A stretch of 64,000 bases of DNA from Paraburkholderia diazotrophica (GTDB lineage Bacteria > Pseudomonadota > Gammaproteobacteria > Burkholderiales > Burkholderiaceae), in NCBI RefSeq assembly GCF_900108945.1, contig NZ_FNYE01000036.1, positions 20,585 through 84,584 of the forward strand. The letters run 5' to 3'. Position numbers and translations under genes: made by a program. The notes beneath the pieces were generated by a model. It did no database searches. It was not told the DNA's origin and saw only the letters and a list, made by a program, of their open reading frames with translations. Every line of letters begins with the position of its first letter. Within the stretch, counting starts at the first letter, position 1. Positions 44,529 through 54,235 of this stretch are shown in pieces.

Positions 44529-45746
44529 TCAAAGCCAAGTGCCGCCCTGACGCTCGGTCGGTTCCTGAGCTAGGGCGTCGAAATCGTGAATCCAGTCCAG
44601 ATGGTGCAGCAGGCTGTCGCGTGCGCGAAGGCGGGTGTTGCGCGCCTGCGCCTCGGGTCCGTCCGGCAGATGCAACACGTCGGCCGTCGATATGGAGGCG
44701 TATTGCACTTTGCGCGTGCGGCCCCGCCGCAACTGTTCATAGGCCTCCTGTGCCTGGCGCCAGCGACCCGGGCCCGCTTCGGCCAGTTGCGCGGCCAACA
44801 CGACGGCATCTTCGATCGACTGATTGGCACCTTGGCCATGGTGCGGCACGATCGCATGCGCGGCGTCGCCGATGAGCGTCACGCGGCCCTTGCTCCAGCG
44901 CCCGAGCGGGGGACGATGGAATAGGCCCCAGCGCTGACTGATCGGGACCGCCGAAACCATTTGTACCACCGCCGGGTGCCACTCCTTGAACAGACGCCAC
45001 TGTTCACCCTCGGTCGCAGGTCTGACCCATTCGCGTGACAGCCACGGCGAAGGATGGCGCTCGACGAGCAGGAAGTTCTGGTCGCCTTTGTCGCCGATCG
45101 GATAGTGAAGCAGATGGCCCTGTGGTCCGACCCAGAACTGAATGGCCTCTGGATCGGGCAGCAGATTCACGCGTTCAGCCGGGACCACGCCACGAAATCC
45201 TGAGCAACCCGAATAAAGGGCATCGTCGTAGCCGAGCATCCAGCGCCGCGTGATCGAGCGCGCCCCATCCGCGCCGATTACCAGACCGGCGTCTATGCGT
45301 CGACCGTTAGCGAAACTCAGCCTCACCCGATTTGGATGCTGCGCGAGATCGATCAGCCGATGGCTGAGATCGATGCGTTCGAGGCCGACCGCGTTCGACA
45401 GGACGGCTTGCAGGTCCGCGCGGTGCACGCCCCAGTAGGATCCTCCGAACTGCTCGCGGTAGCTCGGTTCGCCACGATGGCGTCCAATCACTTCTCCGCT
45501 GCGTCCGTCCCGATAGATCAGCGCGGGAATCTCGGCGCACACCGCGTCGAAGGCGGTGCGCAGTCCCATGCGCTCGTAAAACCGCGTTGCATTCGCCGAC
45601 AGCGCGACTGCTGCGCCGACTTCGCGGAGCTCGTCGGTCTGCTCGTAGATCTGTGCATCGATGCCATGTTCTCGCAGTGCAAGCGCGAGCGTGAGCCCCC
45701 CGATACCGGCACCGATTATTGCAATCGTCAGATCCAGTTGTCCCAT
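44529..45746 (-). CDS. FAD-dependent aromatic monooxygenase, salicylate-hydroxylase-like
   Basis: 405 residues from ATG 45746; the frame upstream is unsupported. Motifs of class A flavoprotein hydroxylases: IIGAGIGGLTLAL (FAD ADP-binding), IGADGARS, and LIGDAAHAIVPHHGQGANQSIED. The closest general types are salicylate 1-hydroxylase and 3-hydroxybenzoate 6-hydroxylase. It uses NAD(P)H to hydroxylate a phenolic acid. Lying next to the tmo operon it may act on a later ring intermediate, but it is on the opposite strand outside the tmo-flanking repeats. The substrate cannot be told from sequence. Confidence 0.87.
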   Translation of the reverse strand: MGQLDLTIAIIGAGIGGLTLALALREHGIDAQIYEQTDELREVGAAVALSANATRFYERMGLRTAFDAVCAEIPALIYRDGRSGEVIGRHRGEPSYREQFGGSYWGVHRADLQAVLSNAVGLERIDLSHRLIDLAQHPNRVRLSFANGRRIDAGLVIGADGARSITRRWMLGYDDALYSGCSGFRGVVPAERVNLLPDPEAIQFWVGPQGHLLHYPIGDKGDQNFLLVERHPSPWLSREWVRPATEGEQWRLFKEWHPAVVQMVSAVPISQRWGLFHRPPLGRWSKGRVTLIGDAAHAIVPHHGQGANQSIEDAVVLAAQLAEAGPGRWRQAQEAYEQLRRGRTRKVQYASISTADVLHLPDGPEAQARNTRLRARDSLLHHLDWIHDFDALAQEPTERQGGTWL

Positions 45747-46121
45747 GAGGTGTCTCAATATGAAGCGATCCGTTGCTGGTGCGACAAGTTTGGAGCGGCA
45801 TTCGCCCGCAAAACTAAAACGACTCGACGCAGCGGGCAGCACATGGCATCCGATCCGGCAGCACTTAGCGTTTGCCCAAGCATTCACATAAATGTGGCAC
45901 GTCATTGAGCTATGCACAAGGAACGCTTCGCCAACCGGCGGCGAGTGGACCGTCGCTACCGCTATCGATCAGGTTATCGGAAAGGACAACTACTCTTACG
46001 TCGCGCACGCGGTTGATGCTCATTAACCACAGAGCCATTTTTGATCTTCCCACGCCTGAATCCGGGTGATGATAAATGAACTCGTCGCGCAGGCATTGAC
46101 CCGGCGCAAGCACCCGCCTGT

Positions 46122-47681
46122 TCATGTTACTGTAACGCGCTGGTCAGGCAGTGCGAAAGACGAGACTGCTTCGCGAAGGATGGCGACCTGATCCCTGAGC
46201 GAGTGCGCAGCCGCGGCGGCCTGCTCGACCAGTGCAGCATTCTGCTGGGTCACCTGGTCCATCTCTCCTATGGCACGGTTCACCTGTTCGATGCCTGCAC
46301 TCTGTCCGCGAGACGCATGACTGATCGCTTCCAGGATTTCATTCACGCGCCCTACCGATGCGACGATTTCCGTCATCGTGGAGCCGGCGTTGGCGACGAG
46401 CGCAGCGCCTTCTTCGACGCTGACTGTCGACGTCCCAATTAGCGCCTTGATTTCCTTCGCCGCTGTTGCTGAGCGTTGCGCGAGGCTTCGCACTTCTGCC
46501 GCAACGACCGCGAAGCCTCGCCCCTGCTCACCCGCACGCGCAGCTTCGACGGCTGCGTTTAACGCGAGGATGTTGGTCTGGAATGCGATTCCGTCGATTA
46601 CTCCAATGATGTCGCCGATCTGCCTTGAACTGTTCGTGATGTCGCCCATTTTACGGATCACGTCGTCGACGACGCTGCTGCCGCGGGTCGCAATGTCTGT
46701 GGCTTGACTCGCCAGAATGGCGGCCATGGCCGCGCTGTCGGCGTTGTGCTTCACATTCACGGTCATCTCGTCCATGCTCGATGCAGTCTGCGTTAACGCA
46801 GCCGCTTGTTCTTCCGTGCGTTGCGACAGATCCGTGTTGCCAGCTGCGATTTCGACTGCTCCGACATTGATATTCTCAGCACTGTCGGCCACTCGCGAGA
46901 TGGCATCGATGAGACCTCTCTGCATCACGTTCAGCGCACGCAACAAGCTCTCTCCTTCGCGATGCATGACCGGGATGGCAGTGGCAAGATCACCACGCGC
47001 CATGCGTTGTGTCGTCGCGACCGCCACTTCTAGGTCGCCGCCGAGAGAGTGCTTTATGCTTCGCAAGACGAGTAACATCACAACAGTGCAGGCGACTCCT
47101 AGGGCAACAGTGATTCCAATCCAGCGGGCAATGTCGTTGAAGAACGCTTTTTGGACGTCATCCATGTACATGCCGGTGATGAGAATCCAATCCCAAGACT
47201 CGAAGCGAAGCGCGTAGCTGGTTTTTGGTACAGATGCCTCACTCCCCGGTTTGGTCCACAGATATTCGACGAACCCCCCTTTACTCTGGCTAGCCACGTT
47301 CGCCAAATCGACGAAGAGGTGCTTGCCAGCCTTGTCGGTGAAGTTTGACATGTTCTTGCCGACGAGTTCAGGCTTGAATGGGTGCATTAACGCCACCGAC
47401 TGAGAATTGATCACAGTAAGGTATCCGTCGGTGCCATACCGAATCGACGAAAGCACTTCCAAGGCCTGCTTCTTCGCGTCATCCTCCGAGATTGTATGCT
47501 GCTGCGAAAGCTGGTAATAATGGCTTACGATCGAGTTGGCTTCTTCGATTAGCAACGAAAGCTGTTCTTGACGATCCAAGATCGTCGTCGATCGGTGTTG
47601 CCACGCGCCGAACAAGATAAGCATGATGATGCCCACCCACAGGATGACGATCGTCGAGGTGAGTTTTCTGTTGAGAGTCAT
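46122..47681 (-). CDS. Methyl-accepting chemotaxis protein with Cache sensor
   Basis: 519 residues from ATG 47681. TM1 (STIVILWVGIIMLILFGAW) is followed by a periplasmic sCache-type domain (about 40-190; YGTDGYLTVINSQSVALMHPFKPELVGKN). Then come TM2 (WIGITVALGVACTVVMLLVL), a HAMP region and the signalling domain with the hairpin tip IDGIAFQTNILALNAAVEAARAGEQGRGFAVVAAEVR. It signals to CheA through CheW. No pentapeptide tether is seen at the C-terminus. Cache receptors of this type sense organic acids, so a link to aromatic degradation products is possible but unproven. Confidence 0.93.
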   Translation of the reverse strand: MTLNRKLTSTIVILWVGIIMLILFGAWQHRSTTILDRQEQLSLLIEEANSIVSHYYQLSQQHTISEDDAKKQALEVLSSIRYGTDGYLTVINSQSVALMHPFKPELVGKNMSNFTDKAGKHLFVDLANVASQSKGGFVEYLWTKPGSEASVPKTSYALRFESWDWILITGMYMDDVQKAFFNDIARWIGITVALGVACTVVMLLVLRSIKHSLGGDLEVAVATTQRMARGDLATAIPVMHREGESLLRALNVMQRGLIDAISRVADSAENINVGAVEIAAGNTDLSQRTEEQAAALTQTASSMDEMTVNVKHNADSAAMAAILASQATDIATRGSSVVDDVIRKMGDITNSSRQIGDIIGVIDGIAFQTNILALNAAVEAARAGEQGRGFAVVAAEVRSLAQRSATAAKEIKALIGTSTVSVEEGAALVANAGSTMTEIVASVGRVNEILEAISHASRGQSAGIEQVNRAIGEMDQVTQQNAALVEQAAAAAHSLRDQVAILREAVSSFALPDQRVTVT

Positions 47682-47998
47682 GGCGTAGGCCTCTTTTCCG
47701 TTTATTGGAGACACCCCTTCCTTCGCCATCGGATGCAGCGTCGGACTAGTCGGCTTGTTTGTCAATGTGGTCGTAAGCAAGTGCTTCGACGTCGCGGAGC
47801 TCCACCTCGTGCCGACTGCGCGGCCCACTCTACAGAGCTAACGAAAGCTACAAGGTATCGAACCGCACACCTTCAGCTTCGCTTACGACGCAGAACACGA
47901 TCACTGATATCGGCCAATTTCTCGAAAAACTACCGTCATCCAATCCTGAATATTGCGTAAGGATTCGCCTAGTCACTGAGCCTGCGAGTGGTGAGCAA

Positions 47999-48270
47999 AT
48001 GGATGAAGCTATGATCTCGGCGATATCCAGTCGTGGGACGTTGAGCTTCATGGTGTTCGAGGGGACGTTCAAAACGGGACGTTCATCGAATTTATGAAAC
48101 GTCTGCTCAAACAGGCTACCCGCAAGCTATGCCTGATCGTTGACGGATATCCGGTACATCGATCGGTCCATGGCTGTCAGGCGCTTCGTCGTTGACAACG
48201 CAGAAGGCCTGCGTTTTATTCGGCTTCCGAAATATTGCCTTGAACTGAACCTGGACGAACTGCTCAATCA
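47999..48270 (+). pseudogene. Relic of an IS630-type transposase
   Basis: The reading AISSRGTLSFMVFEGTFKTGTFIEFMKRLLKQ followed by LCLIVDGYPVHRS matches the catalytic core of IS630 transposases (second Asp in VDGYPVH). After a frame change comes LRFIRLPKYCLELNLDELLNQ, the Leu-Pro-Pro-Tyr-Ser-Pro-Glu-Leu-Asn region with several substitutions. Both ends are missing. Confidence 0.8.
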
Positions 48271-48434
48271 GGAACGGCCGCACGAGGTCCTGCTTGCAAA
48301 GCTACGTGAGGCCGACCGAATTGACTGATCCCATGTAGTCGTCGATTTCCGCGCGGTGAGCGCAGGCCAAAAACGGGACCGAATCCCATCGACCGTGCGC
48401 GACCAGGTTCAAAGCACCACCTCATTACCGAAGC

Positions 48435-48825
48435 GTCCCACTCGCGGCAATTCTCACCGGCGCCAACCGCCACGATGTCACCCAGCTTCACGCGCTGGTT
48501 GACACCCATCCCGCCCATTGCAGGCGAGCGAGGCCCGCCACTTTCGACGCCCTGGATCGTTCAGGGCGACCGGGGCTACGATCACGACAAATACCGCCGT
48601 CCGCTACACGCGGCCGGTATCGCCACTCAAATCACCCAACTCGGCGAGCCTTACGGCAGCGGACTGGGCAAAACACGCTGGGTTGTCGAGTGCACCATCT
48701 CATGGCCTCACAACATTCGACGACTGCGCATCCGCTTCGAACGTCTTGCATTCATCCATGAAGCCTTCATGAAAAACGCGTGTTGCGTCATCTGCTGGCG
48801 AAAACTGAAGAACTCATCTTCTTAA
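48435..48825 (+). pseudogene. Relic of an IS5-family (IS427-type) transposase
   Basis: The frame gives AILTGANRHDVTQL-type sequence, then IVQGDRGYDHDKYRRPLHAAGIATQI, GKTRWVVECTISWPHNIRRLRIRFERLAFIHEAFM. These are the C-terminal DDE blocks of IS5/IS427 transposases (second Asp in DRGYD, Glu in VVECT). The N-terminal half and a continuous frame are lacking. Confidence 0.82.
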
Positions 48826-49222
48826 CCCTTGTTGGTTCAGATTCTGCCGGGCGCGAAGATATATGGGATTACGAAGTCCACTTGGTGGGCACTGCCTTCG
48901 ACCGACACGTTCGGTTTGTTGTGATTGTCGGATTTGAGACACGAAACGTTGGAGGCGAGCGCCGTTTTCATGTACATCCACGAGTTGGCGCACATTTTGC
49001 GTCTGGGAAGCGGTCAAGCGGACCAAATGGAGAGTGGGAAGTTACGCGCCTATTAACGGTTGAACGACGCGATCTGCTTCGACCGATGCAATCCCGTTGT
49101 CTTTTGTCAAACGCGCCATCCACGAATGTTCTATGAAGAATGCCCGACTCATAGAACTAACGTAGCGCGGTATTGTTGGTGTTTAAAGGGATGCGCGCCA
49201 CTTATGCGTTCATGCGGAGGTA

Positions 49223-50200
49223 TTGGCCAAACGAGTTATTGGAGTGATTCGTGGCGTTCGTGTATGCCAGTGCTACTCGCAGCAACAGTACGAAGAAGTC
49301 CGGTTTGAAAAACAAGAGTCACATTTTTGGTTACAAGCATCCCTCGAATGCGTAGGCTATCGGATTGAAAAAAGCCAAGCGGATGTCACCAACTCTGTCA
49401 TTTCCGCATTCGATGCATGTATGACATGCAAGGTGCGGGCTCTAAACTATTTTTTGAAGGAAATGAGGATGGAGACGCACGTCGATTTTATTTCGCCCGT
49501 TCCTGATAGCTTGGAGTTCGACAGGAACTACTACAAAAAATACGTTGACGCTAGTGGCATCCCAGTTGTCGCGGCGGCGGAAGTCGATGGTTTTGCGCTT
49601 CTTAAGGCAAAACGCATCATCGAGGTAATGGTATCAAAACATGACCCGATCCGGAGGCTGCTGGCAAATAACGTAAAGGGTTTTCTCATTATCCCAAAGA
49701 ATAGCGAGATGACGACGCTTCCAGAGTATGTGGATATGGATAGACGATTCCCACTACCATGCGACGAAAAATGGGATAAAAGAGCACAGGGATGCGGCTG
49801 GATTTCTTGCCTTCCGTATGTAAGTTGCAGTGAAGCGAATTTGCTCAAAGTAGGGCGCCCTTTGGACAGATATCCACGTGAATCTATATGTATCCATGAG
49901 TTCGCACATGCTGTCATGGATGCGGGCATACTTGTTCATGACCCAGCTTTTGATGACCGTTTGAATGCGTTGTATAAAGACGCGAAGGAGAAGTATCTGG
50001 GAAATTCATACGCCGGGCAAAATCCCGGCGAGTATTGGGCAGTAGGGGTTCAGGCATGGTTCAATGCAGCAGATTGCGTTCATAAAGGCACGACACCAAC
50101 GGATACTTTCCATAAACTACATAAAACCGATCCAAGTTTTGCTTGTGAAGTGGGTAAATGGTTTCCTTCGCCGTATGAATGTTCACCCGTTTACCCGTAG
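49223..50200 (+). CDS. Putative zinc metallopeptidase (HEFAH motif)
   Basis: Up to 325 residues; internal starts (for example MRMETHVDF at 49468) are possible and I cannot fix the N-terminus. The metal motif IHEFAHAV lies near residue 226-233. A third-ligand candidate follows in NPGEYWAVGVQAWFN, the arrangement HExxH...E(Y/F)xAxGVxxWF seen in uncharacterised peptidases related to the lethal-factor-type gluzincins. Several Cys pairs (CVG, ACMTCK, CGWISCLPYVSC) suggest an extracellular protein, but no signal peptide is visible. The base composition is clearly more AT-rich than the surroundings, which suggests separate acquisition. Confidence 0.65.
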   Translation: MAKRVIGVIRGVRVCQCYSQQQYEEVRFEKQESHFWLQASLECVGYRIEKSQADVTNSVISAFDACMTCKVRALNYFLKEMRMETHVDFISPVPDSLEFDRNYYKKYVDASGIPVVAAAEVDGFALLKAKRIIEVMVSKHDPIRRLLANNVKGFLIIPKNSEMTTLPEYVDMDRRFPLPCDEKWDKRAQGCGWISCLPYVSCSEANLLKVGRPLDRYPRESICIHEFAHAVMDAGILVHDPAFDDRLNALYKDAKEKYLGNSYAGQNPGEYWAVGVQAWFNAADCVHKGTTPTDTFHKLHKTDPSFACEVGKWFPSPYECSPVYP

Positions 50201-50599
50201 ATCTCTAATGCCTTTTCGTGGTGCGACGAGCCTTAATGCTCGCACATGAAGGATAAAAATTTTGATCGATGAAACAAAACATGAATCCGGTCGTAACGAA
50301 GGTGCTCAAGCGCCCGCAGTAACCGTCTGACAAGGTCATGATGCGAAGAAGGTGGTATGTTGCGTATTCGTTAGGTTCGCGAAATTTAGAAAACGATGAT
50401 TGCCGTGCGCGGAATCGCGGTCGATCATTCGCATGTGAGACGGTGAGTTATCAGGCTTGTGATGCTGTTTGAGATGGCATTTAAATGGCGATTTATGTTC
50501 ATGGTGAATTGGCAGTCCGAAATGATATGGACGCCATTGAACAATTCTGTGGATCCTTATATAAGCGTGGAGGGACTCTGTGATCCGGCTGTCGATTCA
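50201..50599. other. AT-richer intergenic stretch
   Basis: No gene I can support. A 32-codon ATG frame at 50485-50583 (MAIYVHGELAVRNDMDAIEQ) has no ribosome-binding site. Confidence 0.35.
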
Positions 50600-51800
50600 T
50601 GGGCCCGTGCACACCCGTAAGAACCATGGCGATGTATGGAAGTTCACCACGCGCTGACACGCTAACCAAACAGATACTCGACGACATGATGGCGCAAGAT
50701 CGCATCACTATATGCGGGCGCTATGGTGATGGAGCTGCAATACCTGGGACGACGAACAGCATCCTCTCGGCTTTATTTGGCGCACACCATGGGACGCTTG
50801 GGTCGCGGGACACCCTCAACGGGAGACAGTGCTTGACATCAATGTCCTTGACCTGAACCAGGAGGAGGGTGGCCAGCCATATCAGGTGGGTTTTAGACGG
50901 ATTCACGCTGATCTATCCGCGGTACGATCGCGCGCTAGCCGCCTTTCGCCTGGCTGGGGCCGACGCGTGCATTGTGCGTGAGTTCGACATGAAAGCGAGC
51001 ACTTTTGTCAAGAACGGATTTGAACTGCTCGAGCCAGGTCATCACCACGTGGCATGGATCGTTCATGATTCTATATACGTGGGGTGGGACGACAGCGCGG
51101 TGAACGTGGCTCCCGCAGTCACCGACGCCGGTTTTCCGCGACAGGTACGCAGATGGAGCCGCGGGACCCCCATTGCGGATGCGCCGATTGTGTTCGAATG
51201 TGTGAGGCCGGCGATTTGTCGGCGCACGGGATTTTGCGATCCTATTCACGAGCGTGATCGCGCATCGCGCGTGACCACATTTTTTGAAGCGACAAAGAGA
51301 ACGGACGAATGGATGCGGTGCGATGTTCCCACCTGATGCGGCAATCTTTGAGTGGAACAAATGGCTGTTCGTTATGCTGCGCAACGACTGGAATGTCAAT
51401 CCGACCTCATATCGCGGAGGATCATTACTAGTTACGCGTCGTGACGCGTTTCTTGAGGGTGATCGCCACTACTGGTGCAGTACACAAAGTATTTGCTAAC
51501 CGTCACTCACAGAAGGAAGAGCGTGGCATGCATAACCCTTTGGCGCTCCCCGGCCTCGCTCGATTGCTCCCGGGAACCTCGAGCGCTTTCATTGCCGGTC
51601 GAATGCGAAGTATCGGTGACGGTTGTAGACTGGACTCGCGACGATACTGCATTGATCTACGTTGATCACTTTCTTATGCTGCCGGAGCTGTATCTTGCCG
51701 ACCTCGCTTGTGGTACCGCCTAGCGCTTGCTTCAGCGCTTCTCTGCAAGGTTCAGCACAACTTCGAGTTCCTTCGGGCAAAGATCGGGACATCGTTACGG
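50600..51800 (+). pseudogene. Multiply frameshifted S9 prolyl-oligopeptidase-like gene (N-terminal part)
   Basis: Segments in different frames align in order to the beta-propeller of PtrB/prolyl-oligopeptidase-like proteins: QILDDMMAQDRI, DEQHPLGFIWRT and ETVLDINVLDLNQEEGG, DGFTLIYPRYDRALAAFRLAGADACIVREFDM with FVKNGFELLEPGHHHVAWIVHDSIYVGWDDS, DAGFPRQVRRWSRGTPIADAPIVFE, then PPDAAIFEWNKWLFVMLRNDWNV and YRGGSLLVTRRDAFLEGDR. The catalytic hydrolase domain with Ser-Asp-His is absent. The gene is clearly dead. Confidence 0.75.
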
Positions 51801-51973
51801 CCCATAGGAGCGGGCGCACTATAGAGCGCAGCCGGCTGTGTATCCGAATTGAGGCGCATCTGTCGCAGATGTGCGAAGGTTTCGTGCGCGCGATCATCGG
51901 TATCGCCGTCGGCGCTCGGCGTCCCGTTTTTTTCCGGCAACCGGATACCCTTGCGAACCCGGCGGCGCGGTAG

Positions 51974-52019
51974 TAACATGGCCGTGTTATTTCAGATGGC
52001 CATGTTAGTTAACGTGGCC
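51974..52019 (+). promoter_or_regulatory. Operator-like repeats upstream of the AbiE-like pair
   Basis: TAACATGGCC (51974-51983) and its complement GGCCATGTTA (51998-52007) form an inverted repeat with a 14-base spacer. A third half-site TAACGTGGCC (52010-52019) follows in direct orientation, ten bases before the antitoxin start. This is a typical layout for autoregulation by an antitoxin with a winged helix. Confidence 0.75.
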
Positions 52020-52028
52020 AAGTGAAAC

Positions 52029-53174
52029 ATGAGCGATCGATACCTCTCTCTCGGAGCGGCTGACCGTCTGGCACGAAGCTCCCTGGATTCGCTGTTCGAA
52101 GGTAATGGCTGGCAGGTCGAGGAGGACCGTGAGACGGGTGGGATCGGAGATTTCGTTCTGACCGACCCTCACGGTCGGACGTATTACGCAGTATTGAAGA
52201 CGTCGACGGAAGGGCGCTCCGACCGCGTGATACCACTTTTCTCGCAGGCTCTGCTGGAGGCACGCCTTCGATCGCAGCAAAATGGCGTCCGCCCGGCCGT
52301 TCTCATCTGGGTGGGAACCGCTTCGACGGCGCTCGTCAAAAAGCTCATGGATTTTCATCGCCAGTATGGGCAGGGTGAGCCCTTCGCCATACTGGCGGGC
52401 GAGCCGTTGTACGCTGACTTTCCTGGACTGGACCATGTGGCTAATGAACGTTCCGTTACCAGCGTGCGGCGCAGAAGCCATTCTGCGCCGCCGCCGCTCG
52501 TGTTCTCGGATCTCGCCCAGTGGATGCTCAAACTCCTGCTCGCGGCAGACATCAGCCGTGAAGGGATGATCAACGCCCCGGGCAGGACCTACCTCACGGC
52601 GACCGACCTCGCGCGCGAAGCTCGTGTATCTGTCATGTCTGCCACACGCCTCATCAATGCCCTGAAAGAAGAGAATTTCATCGAGTCCGCGCCATACTTG
52701 CGAGTCGTGCAGCGACGCAAACTGGCACAACGATGGAAAGCCGCGTACCTGAAGCCAGCTGTGGGGCTGCCCATGAAATATCTCGCGCCAGGCGTGCCTG
52801 AGGATCAGCAACTGCGAAAGCTTCTCAAGCGGGAAGGGGAAGAGGTGACGCTTGGCCAGTTCGCTGCGGCGGACGCGCTTGGCGTGGGGCACGTACGTGG
52901 CTTCATAACAACCCTCTGGGTTCCCGACCTCGCAGCCGCCGAGCATTGGCGGGGCCTGCGACTCATGCATGACGGCGAGCGGGCCGATGTGGTTTTGCGG
53001 CAGCACCCGTATCCGCAATCGCTAGGCCGGGGGCGCGTGCTTCATGAGGGGAAGTGGGTGTCCGACATCATCCAGACATGGCTTGACGTATCAGCTGATC
53101 CGTCGCGCGGTGCCGAGCAGGCGGCCGAGTTCGAGCACGGCGTTCTGGCGAACGTAGTAGGAGCGCGCGCGTGA
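52029..53174 (+). CDS. AbiEi-like antitoxin / winged-helix regulator
   Basis: 381 residues. The N-terminal part (about 1-140) looks like a nuclease-like or ligand-binding alpha/beta domain (WQVEEDRETGGIGDFVLTDPHGRTYYAVLKTSTEG). A winged-helix region follows (LTATDLAREARVSVMSATRLINALKEENFIESAPYLRVV, about 190-230). The C-terminal end WVSDIIQTWLDVSADPSRGAEQAAEF is characteristic of AbiEi-type antitoxins and related regulators. The gene overlaps the nucleotidyltransferase by GTGA and lies directly behind an inverted-repeat operator. I infer that it neutralises the partner and represses its own operon. Confidence 0.7.
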   Translation: MSDRYLSLGAADRLARSSLDSLFEGNGWQVEEDRETGGIGDFVLTDPHGRTYYAVLKTSTEGRSDRVIPLFSQALLEARLRSQQNGVRPAVLIWVGTASTALVKKLMDFHRQYGQGEPFAILAGEPLYADFPGLDHVANERSVTSVRRRSHSAPPPLVFSDLAQWMLKLLLAADISREGMINAPGRTYLTATDLAREARVSVMSATRLINALKEENFIESAPYLRVVQRRKLAQRWKAAYLKPAVGLPMKYLAPGVPEDQQLRKLLKREGEEVTLGQFAAADALGVGHVRGFITTLWVPDLAAAEHWRGLRLMHDGERADVVLRQHPYPQSLGRGRVLHEGKWVSDIIQTWLDVSADPSRGAEQAAEFEHGVLANVVGARA

Positions 53175-54001
53175 GCGACCTGACGGAATTCAGCACGCTC
53201 GCGCTAACCCTCGAACCCTGGCGCAAGCAGATCGTATTTGTCGGCGGCTGGGCGTTTCGGCTCTACCACTATGAGCCGCGCGCCTACACGGCCGACTATA
53301 ATCCGATCTTCACGCAGGATGCAGACGTGGCCTACGCGGAGCGCGAGCTGCTCGAAGGCGATATCAAGCAGGCGCTGGTTGCGGCGGGGTTCACGGAAGA
53401 GCCCAACTTTACTGGTGACTACAAGCCGCCAGCAATGCGCTACACCATGGGCGGCGACGCGAAAGGTTTCTATGCGGAGTTTCTCACCCCTCTCACGAAC
53501 AGCGGGAAGAAGCGCGACCGGCAAGGGAGATTGAAAGATGACGCGACCGAATTGAACGCTGGAGTGGTCGCGCAAAAGCTTCGTTACCTCGAAGTGCTGC
53601 TGTACAAGCCTTGGGTTGTGACCATCCCCGAGGATGATTCCGGGTTGGGCGAGGCAGTGGAAGCCCTTCGCGTGCCGAACCCGGTAAGCTTCATGATCCA
53701 GAAGCTGCTGATCCGCAAGAAGAGAGACGAACAAAACAAACTCGCGCAGGATGTGGTGTACATCCACGACACCCTGCAGATCTTCTACGCGGCGATTGAG
53801 ACCGACCTCGTCCCGATCTGGAAGGAGCTCGATGGCACGCTGCATCTCAACCAGCAGAAATCCGTTCGCAATGGCGTCAAGGAACTGTTTTCGGAGATGA
53901 ACGACGTCATCCGCGCAGCTGCGGAAATTCGGGGCAACGATCCCGCCCAGATGCTACAGCTGTGCCAGGAAGGCTTCGAGGAAATTTTCGGCGAGGCTTA
54001 A
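53171..54001 (+). CDS. Nucleotidyltransferase-fold protein, putative AbiEii-like toxin
   Basis: 276 residues starting at GTG 53171. The nucleotidyltransferase signature is present in modified form: VFVGGWAFRLY for the Gly-Gly helix start and FTQDADVAY with the two metal-binding Asp. The remainder is helical (NPVSFMIQKLLIRKKRDEQNKLAQDVVYIHDTLQIF). In AbiE systems the second gene is a nucleotidyltransferase that stops growth when unopposed, and such pairs give abortive phage resistance. The pairing with a winged-helix partner by overlap supports this, though it might instead act on a different substrate. Confidence 0.75.
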   Translation: MSDLTEFSTLALTLEPWRKQIVFVGGWAFRLYHYEPRAYTADYNPIFTQDADVAYAERELLEGDIKQALVAAGFTEEPNFTGDYKPPAMRYTMGGDAKGFYAEFLTPLTNSGKKRDRQGRLKDDATELNAGVVAQKLRYLEVLLYKPWVVTIPEDDSGLGEAVEALRVPNPVSFMIQKLLIRKKRDEQNKLAQDVVYIHDTLQIFYAAIETDLVPIWKELDGTLHLNQQKSVRNGVKELFSEMNDVIRAAAEIRGNDPAQMLQLCQEGFEEIFGEA

Positions 54002-54235
54002 TCGTCATGGGTGACCGGCCCCGACCAGTTGCGAGCGCACCCGTGAGGCGCGCATTTACGACGACTATGTCTTAAACATAGGCGCCACAGTCTCGCGACG
54101 CACCTGCTCGAACAAAAGAAGGATATCCGCGTGGTCCACGTGCTGCTCGGGCACAGGCATCTCGGAGACCACCAGCTCTAGATAACTGACCTGCTGCTCA
54201 AGGTAATCGGTCCGCTGGACCGTCAGTCCGCCGCG

